DNA of 64,000 nt, taken from NCBI GenBank assembly GCA_031280955.1, contig JAITGA010000016.1, forward strand, positions 176,313 through 240,312, written 5' to 3'. Positions within the stretch are counted from its first letter, which is position 1; the number at the start of each line of letters is the position of its first letter. Source of the DNA: Lachnospiraceae bacterium. GTDB taxonomy: Bacteria; Bacillota; Clostridia; Lachnospirales; Lachnospiraceae. Of this stretch, positions 1 through 10,587 are shown piece by piece. The position numbers and the translations under genes are program-made. A model generated the notes under the pieces. The model saw nothing but the letters and a program-made list of their open reading frames with translations. It did no database searches and was not told the DNA's origin.

Positions 1-300
1 ATCAGCATCAGATGAATATGCTTGCTTTAATCCCAAAACCCCATCTTCATGTTGTGCACCCATAGCGGCAATGGCATTGTTTAGTTCACGGGCATTTTCT
101 TTGAGTCCGACCGCGAACTGATATGATTCCTTTGTGTTTTCCAAAAGAAAAAGGGGGGCTTTGCGATTCTGTTCCACGATGGCATTATAAACACTACGCA
201 GTTCACCCGCTCGCTTCACGTCAGAGCGTGATGTTTGGTGTCGCGAGTAAGAACGCAGATAATGATGATAAACCGTTTGTAGTGCAGCACTATATGCCAT
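1..300 (-). CDS. Conserved hypothetical protein, N-terminal part (runs off the left edge)
   Basis: The first 100 codons are open on the minus strand, starting at ATG 300-298 behind a strong Shine-Dalgarno (AAAGGAGGGG, about 305-314). The protein begins MAYSAALQTVYHHYLRSYS and continues with charged helical sequence containing AVGLKENARELNNAIA. From memory this resembles short proteins found beside flagellar genes in Lachnospiraceae; that assignment is recall, not a search. The gene points away from rplJ and shares with it an intergenic region of about 375 bp. No catalytic motif is visible and the C-terminus lies outside the window. Confidence 0.7.
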   Translation of the reverse strand, partial: MAYSAALQTVYHHYLRSYSRHQTSRSDVKRAGELRSVYNAIVEQNRKAPLFLLENTKESYQFAVGLKENARELNNAIAAMGAQHEDGVLGLKQAYSSDAD

Positions 301-332
301 TTACCCCTCCTTTCCAATAGGTTGAATGAGGC

Positions 333-402
333 ATTGCTCCCTCTACTAAAATTTGCCAACTTATTCATAAATATCTTGGCAAAGTTTAGATGGTGGAGAA
401 TA
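333..402. repeat. Long inverted repeat, family 1 copy (ATTGCTCC/GGTGGAG arms)
   Basis: The outer arms ATTGCTCC (333-340) and GGTGGAGAAT (392-401) are near complementary. An inner inverted repeat TTTGCCAA (352-359) / TTGGCAAA (376-383) is extended by CTAAA / TTTAG. A related, shorter element with the same arms lies at 45660-45716. It sits upstream of the minus-strand gene at 1-300 and could fold in DNA or RNA. No coding potential is evident. Confidence 0.6.
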
Positions 403-439
403 ATAATGGCACAAAAGAAAAAAAAAGTCAAATTACCTA

Positions 440-468
440 TTGACACTTACGCAAATCCATGATATTTT
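440..468 (+). promoter_or_regulatory. Predicted sigma-A promoter for rplJ-rplL
   Basis: A perfect TTGACA (440-445) is followed after 17 bp by TATTTT (463-468). The predicted start near 475 gives a leader of about 200 nt that contains the L10 leader and its attenuator. Confidence 0.7.
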
Positions 469-488
469 GTTCATTGTCGCCACATAAG

Positions 489-618
489 CGACTGATACCG
501 AAGACAGCAGGTTCTGCAATTCGCCACAAATGGCGTTTGCGATTAAAGTTGCCCGCCGAGGAAGCAGCCATTTGACCGGATTATCATGTTTTCCGCCCTA
601 AGTGCTGACTTGCCATGA
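489..618 (+). promoter_or_regulatory. Ribosomal protein L10 leader (autoregulatory RNA)
   Basis: The hallmark segments of the Firmicute L10 leader are present: ATACCGAAGACAGCAGG (495-511) and, about 40 nt later, GCCCGCCGAGG (551-561), separated by a hairpin (CGCCA/TGGCG). In the known family the L10(L12)4 complex binds this structure and lowers rplJL expression. A terminator hairpin follows at 620-646, which fits attenuation control. The motif match is by eye; a covariance-model search would settle it. Confidence 0.85.
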
Positions 619-619
619 G

Positions 620-646
620 ATGTCTTCAACCGCGAAGACATTTTTT
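620..646 (+). terminator. Attenuator terminator in the rplJ leader
   Basis: An 8-bp stem ATGTCTTC (620-627) / GAAGACAT (634-641) with loop AACCGC is followed by a run of T (641-646). It lies between the L10-binding leader and the rplJ ribosome binding site, so it is read as a conditional terminator. Confidence 0.75.
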
Positions 647-677
647 GTCTGCGGCATATTGCCAGAAAGGAGGAAAA

Positions 678-1163
678 ATGGCCAAGGTAGAAATGAAACA
701 ACCCATCATTGACGAGATAGCAACGAATGTTAAGGGAGCGCAGTCAGTTGTTCTGGTTGATTACCGTGGTTTGACCGTTGAGCAGGATACAGCCATGCGC
801 CGTCAATTACGAGCAGCAGGGATTACCTACAAGGTATACAAAAACACGATGATGAACTTTGCTTTCAAGGACAACAACTTGGAAGGACTGATTACTTATC
901 TGGAAGGACCAAACGCTATTGCCATCTCTCATGATGATGCAACTGCTCCGGCACGGTTACTGATGGCGATTGCCAAAACAGCACCGAAGTTGGAAATCAA
1001 GGCGGGAATGGTCGAGGGCGTGGTATATGATGCCGCCGGAATGACGGAAATAGCCAAAATCCCTGCCCGCGATGAATTGATTGCGAAGCTGTTAGGCAGC
1101 CTGAAGAGCCCGATCGCGAACTTTGCCCGGGTGATAAACCAAGTTGCCCAAGCTGACACGTAA
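678..1163 (+). CDS. rplJ: 50S ribosomal protein L10
   Basis: A 161-residue protein that anchors L7/L12 dimers on the ribosomal stalk. The start at ATG 678 is chosen because AAAGGAGGA (666-674) lies at the right distance; an upstream in-frame ATG at 615 lies in the leader before the attenuator and has no such site. The N-terminal L10 fold is recognisable (VVLVDYRGLTVEQ, then TYKVYKNTMMNFA), and the C-terminal helix would bind L7/L12. rplL follows 38 bp downstream. Unlike the common Firmicute order, rplK and rplA are not immediately upstream. Confidence 0.97.
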   Translation: MAKVEMKQPIIDEIATNVKGAQSVVLVDYRGLTVEQDTAMRRQLRAAGITYKVYKNTMMNFAFKDNNLEGLITYLEGPNAIAISHDDATAPARLLMAIAKTAPKLEIKAGMVEGVVYDAAGMTEIAKIPARDELIAKLLGSLKSPIANFARVINQVAQADT

Positions 1164-1201
1164 AAGTGATATAACGAAAGGTAAACAAAAGGAGAAAAGA
1201 A

Positions 1202-1573
1202 ATGGCAAAATTAACAGCCCAGGAGCTTATTGAAGCTATCAAGGAAATGACAGTGCTGGAGCTAAATGAGTTAGTAAAAGCATGTGAAGAAGAGTTTGGC
1301 GTATCAGCTGCCGCCGGCATGGTCATAGCTGCCGCCAGCGAAGCTGTCGTTGAAGAAGAAAAGACAGAGTTTGACGTGGAACTGACCGAAATCGGCGCAA
1401 GTAAGGTCAAAGTTATCAAGGTTGTCCGTGAAATAACGGGTCTTGGTCTCAAAGAAGCCAAGGACTTGGTCGATGCCGCACCGAAAATGGTCAAAGAAGC
1501 GATATCTAAAGCCGAAGCCGATGAAATCAAAGGTCTGTTAGAGGCCGAGGGTGCGGTGGTAACGGTAAAGTAA
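1202..1573 (+). CDS. rplL: 50S ribosomal protein L7/L12
   Basis: A 123-residue stalk protein that recruits translation GTPases. It has an N-terminal dimerisation segment, a flexible alanine-rich hinge (about residues 35-50, [14 protein letters not shown]) and the conserved C-terminal domain ([40 protein letters not shown]). AAAGGAGAAAAG precedes ATG 1202. It is co-transcribed with rplJ under the L10 leader. The usual excess of L12 over L10 would come from translation or mRNA stability; the sequence does not show which. Confidence 0.98.
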   Translation: MAKLTAQELIEAIKEMTVLELNELVKACEEEFGVSAAAGMVIAAASEAVVEEEKTEFDVELTEIGASKVKVIKVVREITGLGLKEAKDLVDAAPKMVKEAISKAEADEIKGLLEAEGAVVTVK

Positions 1574-1611
1574 GTGCGTAATGCCTTTTTCAAAACAACG
1601 CTGAAGATGAA

Positions 1612-1641
1612 TTGACAGCAGGTTGTTCATTATGGTACACT
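1612..1641 (+). promoter_or_regulatory. Predicted promoter for rpoB-rpoC
   Basis: TTGACA (1612-1617) is separated by 18 bp from TACACT (1636-1641). It lies between rplL and rpoB, so rpoBC may be transcribed independently of the L10-controlled rplJL unit. A transcript starting near 1648 would begin almost exactly at the hairpin at 1649-1693. Confidence 0.65.
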
Positions 1642-1648
1642 AAAGGTT

Positions 1649-1693
1649 GCGCTATTATTTTGACGTTGTTTTTTGTGTCAAAACAGACAGCGC
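1649..1693 (+). promoter_or_regulatory. Two-tier hairpin in the rpoB 5' leader
   Basis: The outer arms GCGCT (1649-1653) and AGCGC (1689-1693) enclose a perfect TTTTGAC (1658-1664) / GTCAAAA (1677-1683) stem. The structure would form the very 5' end of an RNA started at the 1612-1641 promoter. It lies about 30 nt before rpoB. Possible roles are mRNA stabilisation or processing; none is shown. Confidence 0.5.
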
Positions 1694-1721
1694 CAAATCA
1701 CAAGGAATGGGGTAGTTTTCA

Positions 1722-4700
1722 ATGGTTAAAGACCGGATACGTCCTATTGTTGCGGGTAAAAAGACACGAATGAGTTATGCGCGGCAAAAAGAAGTGCTGG
1801 AAATGCCCAACTTGATAGAAGTCCAGAAGAATTCATATAACTGGTTTCTTTCCGAGGGACTTCGCGAGATATTCGCTGACATCTCGCCAATTGCCGATTA
1901 CAGCGGTCATTTGAGTCTGGAGTTTATTGACTTTGAACTGTGTCGCAATGATGCCAAGTTATCACTTGATAAGTGCAAGGAACGTGACACCACATATGCG
2001 GCTCCGCTGAAAGTAAAAGTTCGCCTTATTAACAAGGAAAAGGATGAGATTGAAGAGTACGATATCTTCATGGGCGATTTGCCGCTTATGACCGATACCG
2101 GTACTTTTGTAATCAACGGTGCTGAGCGGGTTATCGTGAGTCAGTTGGTGCGTTCGCCGGGCATTTATTATTCCATCGACTATGACAAGTTCGGTAAACG
2201 TTTGTTTACCGCTACGGTTATTCCCAATCGCGGCGCGTGGTTAGAATACGAGACTGATAGTAACGATATCTTCTACGTTCGTGTTGACCGCACCAGAAAA
2301 GTGCCGATTACAGCTTTGTTAAGGGCGATTGGACTAGGCACTAATGATGAAATAAGGGAACTCTTTGGTGACGAACCCAAAATTGAGGCTAGTTTTTCCA
2401 AGGATATAGCTACCAATTACCATGAGGGGCTTTTGGAGCTATACAAAAAAATCCGTCCGGGAGAGCCGCTTTCGGTGGAGAGTGCCGAGAGTTTGATTCA
2501 CTCGATGTTCTTCGACCCCCGCCGCTATGACCTTGCACGGGTCGGCAGATACAAGTTCAACAAAAAGTTGGCTTTCCGTAACCGTATCCGCAACATGGTA
2601 CTGGCTGAGGATGTCGTTGACATGAGTACGGGTGAGATTTTGGCAACGGAAGGTACTGTAGTCACGATTGAACTAGCCAACACGATTCAAAATGCCGCCA
2701 TTCCCGGAGTACTGGTACAAACCGAGGAAAAAAACGTCCGGGTTCTTTCCAATATGGTAGTTGATTTGACGAGTTACGTAGATTGCAATCCCCGGGAACT
2801 GGGTATTTATGAGTCGGTCTACTGGCCGGTGCTATCACAGCTGCTTGAAGATTTCGGCTCTGACCCGGAAGCCCTCCTTACCGCTATCCGCAAGAATGTT
2901 CAAGAGTTAGTACCGAAACATATCACCAAAGAAGATATCATCGCTTCCATCAATTACAATATTCATTTGGAATACGGAATCGGCAACGATGATGATATTG
3001 ACCATCTTGGCAACCGTCGTATCCGTGCCGTTGGCGAACTGTTGCAGAACCAATACCGCATTGGACTGTCACGGATGGAGCGGGTAGTCCGTGAACGGAT
3101 GACGACCCACGATGCTTCTGAGAAGATTACCCCGCAGGCTCTCATCAACATCAAGCCTGTTCAAGCGGCAGTAAAAGAGTTCTTTGGCTCATCACAGCTA
3201 TCACAGTTCATGGATCAAAACAATCCTCTGGGTGAGCTGACGCACAAACGCCGCCTCTCAGCACTCGGTCCCGGAGGCTTGTCACGTGACCGTGCCGGAT
3301 TTGAAGTTCGTGACGTTCACTATTCACATTATGGCAGGATGTGTCCGATAGAAACTCCCGAAGGACCAAACATCGGTCTCATCAACTCTCTGGCTTCATA
3401 TGCCCGTATCAATGAATATGGTTTTGTCGAAGCGCCGTATCGCAAGATTGACAAGACTGACCCTGCCAACCCCATCGTCACCGATTGGGTGGAATACATG
3501 ACTGCCGATGAGGAAGACAACTACCATGTGGCACAGGCAAATGAGCTGCTAGATGAAAAAGGGCATTTCGTTGCCAATAATGTCTCGGGACGTTACATGG
3601 ATGAGACGAGCGAATATCCCAAGGAACTGATTGACTATATGGATGTTTCCCCGAAAATGGTGTTTTCGGTGGCTACGGCTTTGATTCCGTTCTTGGAAAA
3701 TGACGATGCCAACCGTGCCTTGATGGGTTCTAACATGCAACGTCAGGCAGTACCGCTGGTTCGCACGGAAGCTCCGATTGTCGGAACAGGGATGGAACCC
3801 AAGGCAGCGATAGACTCCGGGGTATGTGTGATTGCCGAAAAAGCGGGTCTGGTCATAAATGTCAGTGCCGATGAAATTCGGGTGAAATGCGACGATGATG
3901 AAAGTATGGTTTACAAACTGGGCAAATTCCGTCGCAGCAACCAGAGCAACTGTTATAACCAAAAGCCGATAGTCAAAAGAGGCGATACAGTCGCCGCAGG
4001 TGACGTAATCGCCGACGGCCCTTCAACTTCCGATGGTGAACTGGCATTAGGGAAAAATCCGCTTATTGGCTTTATGGCTTGGGAAGGCTTCAATTATGAA
4101 GATGCGGTATTACTGAGCGAACGTCTGGTTCGTGACGATGTTTACACATCTATCCATATTGAAGAATATGAGACGGAAGCCCGTGATACGAAGTTAGGGC
4201 CGGAAATCATTACCAACGATGTCTCGGGAGTAGGACCGGAAGCGTTAAAAGACCTAAACGAAGACGGTATTATTCGTATTGGCGCAGAGGTTCGTGCCGG
4301 TGATATTCTCGTAGGCAAGGTAACACCCAAGGGTGAAACAGAGCTGACGGCAGAGGAACGCTTACTTCGTGCTATTTTCGGGGAAAAATCGCGGGAAGTC
4401 CGTGATACATCCTTGAAAGTTCCGCATGGTGAATATGGAATCGTTGTTGATACCAAGGTCTTTACCCGTGAAAACGGTGATGAGCTACCGCCGGGGGTCA
4501 ATCAGGCAGTGCGGATTTTCATTGCCCAGAAGCGTAAGATCTCCGTTGGTGACAAAATGGCAGGACGACACGGCAACAAAGGTGTTGTATCAAGGGTATT
4601 GCCCGAAGAGGATATGCCGTATCTGCCCAATGGTCGCCCGCTTGATATCGTTCTCAATCCCCTTGGCGTACCGTCACGAATGAATATCGGTCAGGTACTG

Positions 4701-5615
4701 GAGATTCACTTGTCACTAGCCGCCAAGGCACTTGGTTTTAGCGTAGCCACCCCTGTCTTTGACGGTGCCAATGAAGATGACATCATGGACACCCTCGACT
4801 TGGCAAATGATTACGTCAACCTCGATTGGGATGACTTTGCCCAAAAGCATGAAGAAAATCTCTTACCCGAGGTTTACAGCTTTTTGTCCGACAACCGCGA
4901 GCATCGCGGCGAATGGAAAGGTGTGGCGATATCTCGTGACGGTAAGGTACGTTTACGTGACGGGCGCACCGGTGAATACTTCCACGGCGATGTTACGATT
5001 GGACATATGCACTATTTGAAGCTCCACCATCTGGTTGATGACAAAATCCACGCCCGCTCCACCGGCCCTTATTCACTTGTCACCCAACAGCCGTTGGGAG
5101 GTAAGGCGCAATTCGGCGGACAGCGGTTTGGCGAGATGGAAGTGTGGGCTTTGGAGGCATACGGCGCATCATACACGTTACAGGAAATTCTGACGGTCAA
5201 GTCCGACGATGTAACCGGACGAGTGAAGACCTATGAAGCGATTATCAAAGGTGATAACATTCCTGAGCCGGGTGTCCCCGAATCATTCAAGGTACTCTTG
5301 AAAGAGCTTCAATCATTAGGGCTTGACGTAAAGATACTGCGTGAAGACGATACCGAGGTAGATATCAAAGAAGCTGTTGATTATGGCGAAAACGATTATC
5401 GTCTCGAAATCGAGGGCACAGGACTCAATTACGATTATGACAAAGAGTCTAGTGCCATTCGCAGCGGATTTCAAAAGCAAGAGTTCGATAGTGAAAGCGG
5501 CGAGCTGATATCGGCGGAACTATCAGAGGATGAAGCAGATTTGGATGAGGTTTTGGAAGAATCTGATGATGCTCCCGATGAAGAGGCTTTAGTCGCAGAG
5601 ACTGATGAAGAGTAA
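1722..5615 (+). CDS. rpoB: RNA polymerase beta subunit
   Basis: A 1297-residue beta subunit of the core enzyme. The protein is collinear with bacterial RpoB: lobe domains, the rifampicin region ([13 protein letters not shown] then [14 protein letters not shown]), the active-site segment with [10 protein letters not shown], and the C-terminal clamp anchor. Residues equivalent to E. coli D516, H526 and S531 are unchanged, so rifampicin sensitivity is expected. After the conserved end comes an acidic tail of about 41 residues, roughly half Asp/Glu. The start at ATG 1722 gives the standard N-terminus; the nearest AAGGA lies somewhat far (about 15 nt). rpoC follows after 89 bp. Confidence 0.99.
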   Translation: MVKDRIRPIVAGKKTRMSYARQKEVLEMPNLIEVQKNSYNWFLSEGLREIFADISPIADYSGHLSLEFIDFELCRNDAKLSLDKCKERDTTYAAPLKVKVRLINKEKDEIEEYDIFMGDLPLMTDTGTFVINGAERVIVSQLVRSPGIYYSIDYDKFGKRLFTATVIPNRGAWLEYETDSNDIFYVRVDRTRKVPITALLRAIGLGTNDEIRELFGDEPKIEASFSKDIATNYHEGLLELYKKIRPGEPLSVESAESLIHSMFFDPRRYDLARVGRYKFNKKLAFRNRIRNMVLAEDVVDMSTGEILATEGTVVTIELANTIQNAAIPGVLVQTEEKNVRVLSNMVVDLTSYVDCNPRELGIYESVYWPVLSQLLEDFGSDPEALLTAIRKNVQELVPKHITKEDIIASINYNIHLEYGIGNDDDIDHLGNRRIRAVGELLQNQYRIGLSRMERVVRERMTTHDASEKITPQALINIKPVQAAVKEFFGSSQLSQFMDQNNPLGELTHKRRLSALGPGGLSRDRAGFEVRDVHYSHYGRMCPIETPEGPNIGLINSLASYARINEYGFVEAPYRKIDKTDPANPIVTDWVEYMTADEEDNYHVAQANELLDEKGHFVANNVSGRYMDETSEYPKELIDYMDVSPKMVFSVATALIPFLENDDANRALMGSNMQRQAVPLVRTEAPIVGTGMEPKAAIDSGVCVIAEKAGLVINVSADEIRVKCDDDESMVYKLGKFRRSNQSNCYNQKPIVKRGDTVAAGDVIADGPSTSDGELALGKNPLIGFMAWEGFNYEDAVLLSERLVRDDVYTSIHIEEYETEARDTKLGPEIITNDVSGVGPEALKDLNEDGIIRIGAEVRAGDILVGKVTPKGETELTAEERLLRAIFGEKSREVRDTSLKVPHGEYGIVVDTKVFTRENGDELPPGVNQAVRIFIAQKRKISVGDKMAGRHGNKGVVSRVLPEEDMPYLPNGRPLDIVLNPLGVPSRMNIGQVLEIHLSLAAKALGFSVATPVFDGANEDDIMDTLDLANDYVNLDWDDFAQKHEENLLPEVYSFLSDNREHRGEWKGVAISRDGKVRLRDGRTGEYFHGDVTIGHMHYLKLHHLVDDKIHARSTGPYSLVTQQPLGGKAQFGGQRFGEMEVWALEAYGASYTLQEILTVKSDDVTGRVKTYEAIIKGDNIPEPGVPESFKVLLKELQSLGLDVKILREDDTEVDIKEAVDYGENDYRLEIEGTGLNYDYDKESSAIRSGFQKQEFDSESGELISAELSEDEADLDEVLEESDDAPDEEALVAETDEE

Positions 5616-5704
5616 CCGTTACCGCTACTTGAATGAATAGAACAGTACGGTGCGAATTATGCAAACGATATACATTTGTTGAGAGATGAGAGGAGTTTTG
5701 GCAT

Positions 5705-8700
5705 ATGACGGAAACAAGGCAGGAAGTATATCAGCCCATGACTTTTGACGCAATCCGGATAGGCTTGGCGGCTCCTGAAAAGGTACGCGAATGGTCACGC
5801 GGTGAGGTAATGAAGCCGGAGACGATTAATTACCGCACGCTCAAACCGGAGAAAGAAGGGCTTTTCTGCGAGAAGATTTTCGGTCCCAGTAAGGATTGGG
5901 AATGTCATTGTGGCAAATACAAAAAGATTCGCTACAAAGGCGTTATTTGTGACCGCTGTGGTGTCGAGGTAACAAAGGCGACGGTTCGCCGTGAGCGGAT
6001 GGGTCATATTGAACTGGCAGCTCCGGTTTCCCATATCTGGTATTTTAAGGGGATTCCGAGCAGGATGGGATTGATTCTTGACCTGTCACCACGGGTATTG
6101 GAAAAAGTCCTCTATTTTGCCAGTTATATTGTCCTCGACCCCGCCGAATCGGCACTGGAGTACAAAGCCGTCCTTACGGAAAAAGACTATCAAGATGCCC
6201 GCGAAATGTGGGGAACTCGTTTCCGTGTCGGAATGGGTGCAGAAGCGATTAAGGAGCTTTTGCAATCAATCGACCTCGAAGGTGAGGCAGTTGAACTTCG
6301 TACCGGACTCAAGGAATCCACAGGACAAAAAAGAGCGAGGATTATCAAACGGATGGAAGTCATCGAGGCTTTCCGTGAGTCAGGAAATCAACCCGAGTGG
6401 ATGATACTTGATGCGATTCCAATTATTCCTCCCGATTTGCGCCCGATGGTACAGCTTGATGGCGGACGTTTTGCGACCTCAGACCTTAACGATTTGTATC
6501 GCCGTATTATCAATCGCAACAACCGTCTGCGGCGTTTGTTGGAACTGGGCGCACCCGATATCATAGTCCGCAATGAGAAGCGGATGCTACAAGAAGCAGT
6601 AGATGCCCTCATTGACAATGGACGGCGTGGTCGCCCTGTTACCGGACCCGGAAATCGTCCCCTCAAATCATTGTCCGACATGCTAAAGGGTAAATCAGGG
6701 CGTTTCCGCCAGAATTTGCTTGGTAAGCGTGTAGACTATTCCGGACGTTCAGTTATCGTCGTCGGTCCGGAACTCAAAATTTACCAATGTGGTTTGCCAA
6801 AGGAAATGGCGATTGAACTCTTTAAGCCTTTCGTCATGAAAGAACTGGTAGGACGCGGATTTTCCCAAAACATAAAAAGTGCCAAGAAGTCCGTGGAGAA
6901 GCTTGACCCGCAAGTTTGGGACGTGTTGGAGGATGTCATTACCGAGCATCCGGTTATGTTAAACCGCGCTCCGACCCTGCACCGCCTCGGAATCCAGGCT
7001 TTTGAGCCGGTTCTCGTTGAAGGTAAGGCAATCAAACTGCATCCTTTGGTCTGTACAGCTTTCAACGCTGACTTTGACGGCGATCAAATGGCTGTTCACC
7101 TGCCGCTGTCAGTCGAAGCCCAGGCAGAGTGCCGCTTCCTGCTATTGTCGCCGAACAATCTGCTCAAACCGTCAGATGGCGGGCCGGTTGCCGTTCCCTC
7201 ACAGGATATAGTTCTGGGAATATATTACCTGACCCAGGAGCGTCCCGGTTCAGTGGGTGAGGGTAAGTGCTTCAAAGATGTAAATGAAGCAATCATGGCT
7301 TATGAAAATGGTAGTTGTTCGCTTCATGCACGGATAAAAGTCAGAGTCAAAAAAGTGGGAGCAGATGGCACACCAATAAGCGGAATCGTGGAATCGACCC
7401 TTGGGCGTTTCCTGTTCAATGAAATATTACCGCAGGATTTGGAGTTTGTTGATCGCAGTGACCCTGCGAATACCTTGTTGCCGGAGATAGATTTCCTCGT
7501 TACTCGTAAGCAATTACGGCAGATTCTGGAAAAAGTGATTAACACTCACGGCGCATCAATGACGGCGGAGATACTCGACCAGATTAAGACGATGGGTTAC
7601 AAGTATGCTACCCAGGCGGCGATGACAGTTTCCGTCTCTGATATGATAGTCCCGGAGAAAAAACAGCAAATGCTTGACGAAGCCCAAGCGACGGTCAACA
7701 GGATATCCCATGACTTCCGCCGCGGCTTGGTGACAGAGGATGAGCGTTATCGGACAGTGGTGGAAACATGGAGCGAAGCCGACAAGGAACTGACAGAGCT
7801 GTTGATGGAGGGGCTTGATGAGTATAACTCAATCTTTATGATGGCTGATTCCGGGGCTCGCGGTTCCAATCAGCAAATCAAACAGCTGGCAGGGATGCGT
7901 GGTCTGATGACCGATACAACCGGTAGAACAATAGAGTTACCGATCAAGTCCAATTTCCGCGAGGGACTTGATGTTCTCGAATACTTCATGTCAGCACATG
8001 GCGCCCGCAAGGGACTTTCCGACACGGCACTTAGGACGGCAGACTCTGGTTATTTGACCAGACGGATGGTTGACGTTTCTCAGGATTTGATTATCCGTGA
8101 GGTTGACTGCATGAACCCCGAAGAGGGGATCGCCGGGATTAGTGTCACAGCAATCATGTATGACAAGGAAGTGATAGAAGAGCTACACGCCAGAATTGCC
8201 GGACGGTATAGCTGCGAAGACATTTATGACGATGAGGGCGAGTTGATTGTCCGTATTAACCATATGATTACCCCTAGCCGTGCCGCAAGGATTATCAGCA
8301 AGGGAGTGAACAAAAACGGCGAACCGCTGGAGGCAGTCAAAATAAGGACAGTACTCACCTGCCGCTCCCGTGTCGGTATCTGCGCCAAGTGCTATGGAGC
8401 GAATATGGCGACCGGAGAAGCAGTACAAGTCGGTGAGGCAGTCGGTATTATTGCCGCCCAGTCGATTGGTGAGCCAGGGACACAGCTTACGATGCGTACT
8501 TTCCATCTGGGCGGGTTTGACGTTGGTTCTGATATCACCCAGGGTCTTCCGCGTGTAGAAGAACTCTTTGAAGCCCGCAAACCAAAGGGCTTAGCAATTA
8601 TAGCTGAGTTTGGCGGCATAGCATCAATAAAGGATAGTAAGAAAAAGCGTGAAATCGTCATTACCAATGAGGAAACAGGTGAAACGAAAGGCTATCTGAT

Positions 8701-9538
8701 TCCTTATGGTTCGAGGATTGCGATTTTGGATGGCGCAGTAATGGAAGCCGGCGATGAGCTTACAGAGGGTAGTGTTAATCCGCACGACTTGCTAAAAATC
8801 AAAGGTGTGCGTTCGGTTCAAGACTACATGATTCGTGAAGTTCAACGGGTTTACCGCTTGCAAGGTGTTGATATTGCTGACAAGCATATTGAGGTAATCG
8901 TCCGTCAAATGTTGAAGAAAGTACGGATTGAAAACAACGGCGACTCTGACCTTTTGCCGGGGACACTTGTGGATGTACTGGAGTATGAGGACATCAATGA
9001 GCGGTTGGTGGCTGAGGGGTTGGAACCGGCAGACGGGCAGCAGGTAATGCTTGGTATCACTAAGGCAGCACTCGCAACCAATTCTTTCCTTTCCGCCGCT
9101 TCGTTCCAAGAGACGACTAAGGTACTCACCGAGGCCGCCATCAAAGGCAAGCTCGACCCCCTGATTGGTCTCAAGGAGAATGTCATCATCGGCAAACTGA
9201 TTCCTGCGGGAACAGGGATGAAGCGTTACCGCAGTACCTCACTCAATACTGATTTCATGATTAGAAATCCCGTCAAACCACGTCGTCAAGAAGAGAAAGT
9301 GGTCATTGATGAAGAAATAGCGGAAGAGAATGAAGTAGAACTGGTAGACGGGGAACTGATGGACGACGAGTACTTTGATGAGAATCTGGCTGGTGATGAT
9401 TTGCCGGAGGAATTGGAGGATGATTTGGACGATGAGGACATCGACGAAGATTTTCCCGCAGATGAACCAACAGATGAGGAACTTGAGGAAACGATAAACG
9501 ATGAAATCGAAAATACTGAGGACATCGAAAACGAATAA
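5705..9538 (+). CDS. rpoC: RNA polymerase beta' subunit
   Basis: A 1277-residue beta' subunit. It contains the N-terminal zinc site (CHCG then CDRCG, about residues 60-78), the catalytic magnesium motif [12 protein letters not shown], the trigger-loop and bridge-helix region ([24 protein letters not shown]), and the second zinc cluster ([13 protein letters not shown]). The last 82 residues form a strongly acidic tail with 44 Asp/Glu and one Lys, not part of the conserved fold. GAGAGGAG precedes ATG 5705. rpsL begins only 20 bp later; the L7Ae-family gene often found between rpoC and rpsL in Firmicutes is absent. Confidence 0.99.
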   Translation: MTETRQEVYQPMTFDAIRIGLAAPEKVREWSRGEVMKPETINYRTLKPEKEGLFCEKIFGPSKDWECHCGKYKKIRYKGVICDRCGVEVTKATVRRERMGHIELAAPVSHIWYFKGIPSRMGLILDLSPRVLEKVLYFASYIVLDPAESALEYKAVLTEKDYQDAREMWGTRFRVGMGAEAIKELLQSIDLEGEAVELRTGLKESTGQKRARIIKRMEVIEAFRESGNQPEWMILDAIPIIPPDLRPMVQLDGGRFATSDLNDLYRRIINRNNRLRRLLELGAPDIIVRNEKRMLQEAVDALIDNGRRGRPVTGPGNRPLKSLSDMLKGKSGRFRQNLLGKRVDYSGRSVIVVGPELKIYQCGLPKEMAIELFKPFVMKELVGRGFSQNIKSAKKSVEKLDPQVWDVLEDVITEHPVMLNRAPTLHRLGIQAFEPVLVEGKAIKLHPLVCTAFNADFDGDQMAVHLPLSVEAQAECRFLLLSPNNLLKPSDGGPVAVPSQDIVLGIYYLTQERPGSVGEGKCFKDVNEAIMAYENGSCSLHARIKVRVKKVGADGTPISGIVESTLGRFLFNEILPQDLEFVDRSDPANTLLPEIDFLVTRKQLRQILEKVINTHGASMTAEILDQIKTMGYKYATQAAMTVSVSDMIVPEKKQQMLDEAQATVNRISHDFRRGLVTEDERYRTVVETWSEADKELTELLMEGLDEYNSIFMMADSGARGSNQQIKQLAGMRGLMTDTTGRTIELPIKSNFREGLDVLEYFMSAHGARKGLSDTALRTADSGYLTRRMVDVSQDLIIREVDCMNPEEGIAGISVTAIMYDKEVIEELHARIAGRYSCEDIYDDEGELIVRINHMITPSRAARIISKGVNKNGEPLEAVKIRTVLTCRSRVGICAKCYGANMATGEAVQVGEAVGIIAAQSIGEPGTQLTMRTFHLGGFDVGSDITQGLPRVEELFEARKPKGLAIIAEFGGIASIKDSKKKREIVITNEETGETKGYLIPYGSRIAILDGAVMEAGDELTEGSVNPHDLLKIKGVRSVQDYMIREVQRVYRLQGVDIADKHIEVIVRQMLKKVRIENNGDSDLLPGTLVDVLEYEDINERLVAEGLEPADGQQVMLGITKAALATNSFLSAASFQETTKVLTEAAIKGKLDPLIGLKENVIIGKLIPAGTGMKRYRSTSLNTDFMIRNPVKPRRQEEKVVIDEEIAEENEVELVDGELMDDEYFDENLAGDDLPEELEDDLDDEDIDEDFPADEPTDEELEETINDEIENTEDIENE

Positions 9539-9558
9539 CTGAGGAAAGGAGGAGAAAA

Positions 9559-9975
9559 GTGCCGACATTTAACCAATTAGTAAAAAAAGGACGTCAGACA
9601 ACAGCAAAAAAATCAGCCGCTCCCGCTTTGCAAAAAGGCGTGAATACCTTGCGCAAGAAGTCAATCGAAACTTCTTCACCGCAAAAGCGCGGCGTATGCA
9701 CGGCAGTAAAGACAGCCACACCGAGAAAGCCTAACTCTGCACTTCGCAAAATTGCCAGAGTACGTCTTAGCAATGGTATCGAAGTGACCAGTTATATTCC
9801 CGGCGAGGGGCATAACCTGCAAGAGCATAGCGTAGTGCTGATTAGAGGCGGCAAGGTCAGGGATTTGCCCGGTACGAGATACCATATCATCAGAGGTACG
9901 CTCGATACGGCAGGCGTTGCGAATAGACGCCAAGCGCGGTCAAAGTATGGGTCTAAGAGACCAAAAGCCAAGTAG
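9559..9975 (+). CDS. rpsL: 30S ribosomal protein S12
   Basis: A 138-residue decoding-centre protein. GTG 9559 follows AAAGGAGGAG. The family core is clear ([36 protein letters not shown]). Two lysines classically linked to streptomycin sensitivity (B. subtilis K56 and K101; E. coli K43 and K88) are both arginine here: TPRKPNS (codon AGA, 9724-9726) and KVRDLPG (codon AGG, 9859-9861). K-to-R changes at these sites are known to give streptomycin resistance in other bacteria, so natural low sensitivity is predicted. It heads the str-type run rpsL-rpsG-fusA. Confidence 0.98.
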   Translation: MPTFNQLVKKGRQTTAKKSAAPALQKGVNTLRKKSIETSSPQKRGVCTAVKTATPRKPNSALRKIARVRLSNGIEVTSYIPGEGHNLQEHSVVLIRGGKVRDLPGTRYHIIRGTLDTAGVANRRQARSKYGSKRPKAK

Positions 9976-10021
9976 GCGTATTTAATATGTGGAAACAACC
10001 CGAAAATAAGGAGGAAGTAAC

Positions 10022-10492
10022 GTGCCACGAAAAGGACACATACCAAAGAGAGATGTTTTGGCAGATCCGCTTTACAATGACAAAATAGTAACGCGACTGA
10101 TAAACAATATCATGCTTGATGGTAAAAAAGGCGTTGCCCAAAAGATAGTATATGGGGCGTTTGAAAGAGTTGAAGCCAAGTCGGGCAAGCCGGCATTGGA
10201 AGTTTTTGAAGCAGCGATGCGTAATATCATGCCCGTTCTGGAAGTCAAAGCACGGCGGATTGGCGGGGCTACCTATCAAGTGCCGATTGAGGTACGTGTG
10301 GAACGCCGCCAGGCACTTGCGCTTAGATGGCTTGTCTTGTTTTCCCGTAAGCGGGGAGAAAAGACGATGCAGGATCGTTTGGCAAATGAGATACTGGATG
10401 CCGCCAACAGCACCGGGGCAGCAGTCAAACGTAAGGAAGACATGCACAAGATGGCTGAAGCCAATAAGGCTTTTGCCCATTACCGTTTTTAA
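10022..10492 (+). CDS. rpsG: 30S ribosomal protein S7
   Basis: A 156-residue primary binding protein that nucleates the 30S head. GTG 10022 follows AAGGAGGAA at the expected distance. Family motifs include an N-terminal [32 protein letters not shown] and [15 protein letters not shown]. It is 46 bp downstream of rpsL. Length and ends are normal for Gram-positive S7. Confidence 0.98.
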   Translation: MPRKGHIPKRDVLADPLYNDKIVTRLINNIMLDGKKGVAQKIVYGAFERVEAKSGKPALEVFEAAMRNIMPVLEVKARRIGGATYQVPIEVRVERRQALALRWLVLFSRKRGEKTMQDRLANEILDAANSTGAAVKRKEDMHKMAEANKAFAHYRF

Positions 10493-10528
10493 TTAATATC
10501 ACTATCGAAGTGATGAGCCGTATATTTT

Positions 10529-10558
10529 CGCGGGTGAGATGTTCACAATACACCCGCG
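10529..10558 (+). repeat. Perfect 8-bp hairpin upstream of fusA
   Basis: CGCGGGTG (10529-10536) and CACCCGCG (10551-10558) form a GC-rich stem with a 14-nt loop. A smaller ATCACT/AGTGAT stem lies just before it (about 10498-10514). No T-run follows, so it is not a standard terminator. It sits 29 bp before the fusA TTG start and could affect mRNA processing or translation. Confidence 0.55.
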
Positions 10559-10587
10559 CATTTGATATATGGTTAGGGAGAAATATT

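Noticed and set aside
615..677. Upstream start for rplJ at ATG 615
   Set aside because: It lies before the attenuator hairpin in the leader and has no Shine-Dalgarno, while ATG 678 has one and gives the family N-terminus.
9239..9576. Minus-strand ORFs of about 100 residues opposite the rpoC 3' end
   Set aside because: They are serine-rich shadows of the acidic tail codons, with no ribosome site or family resemblance.
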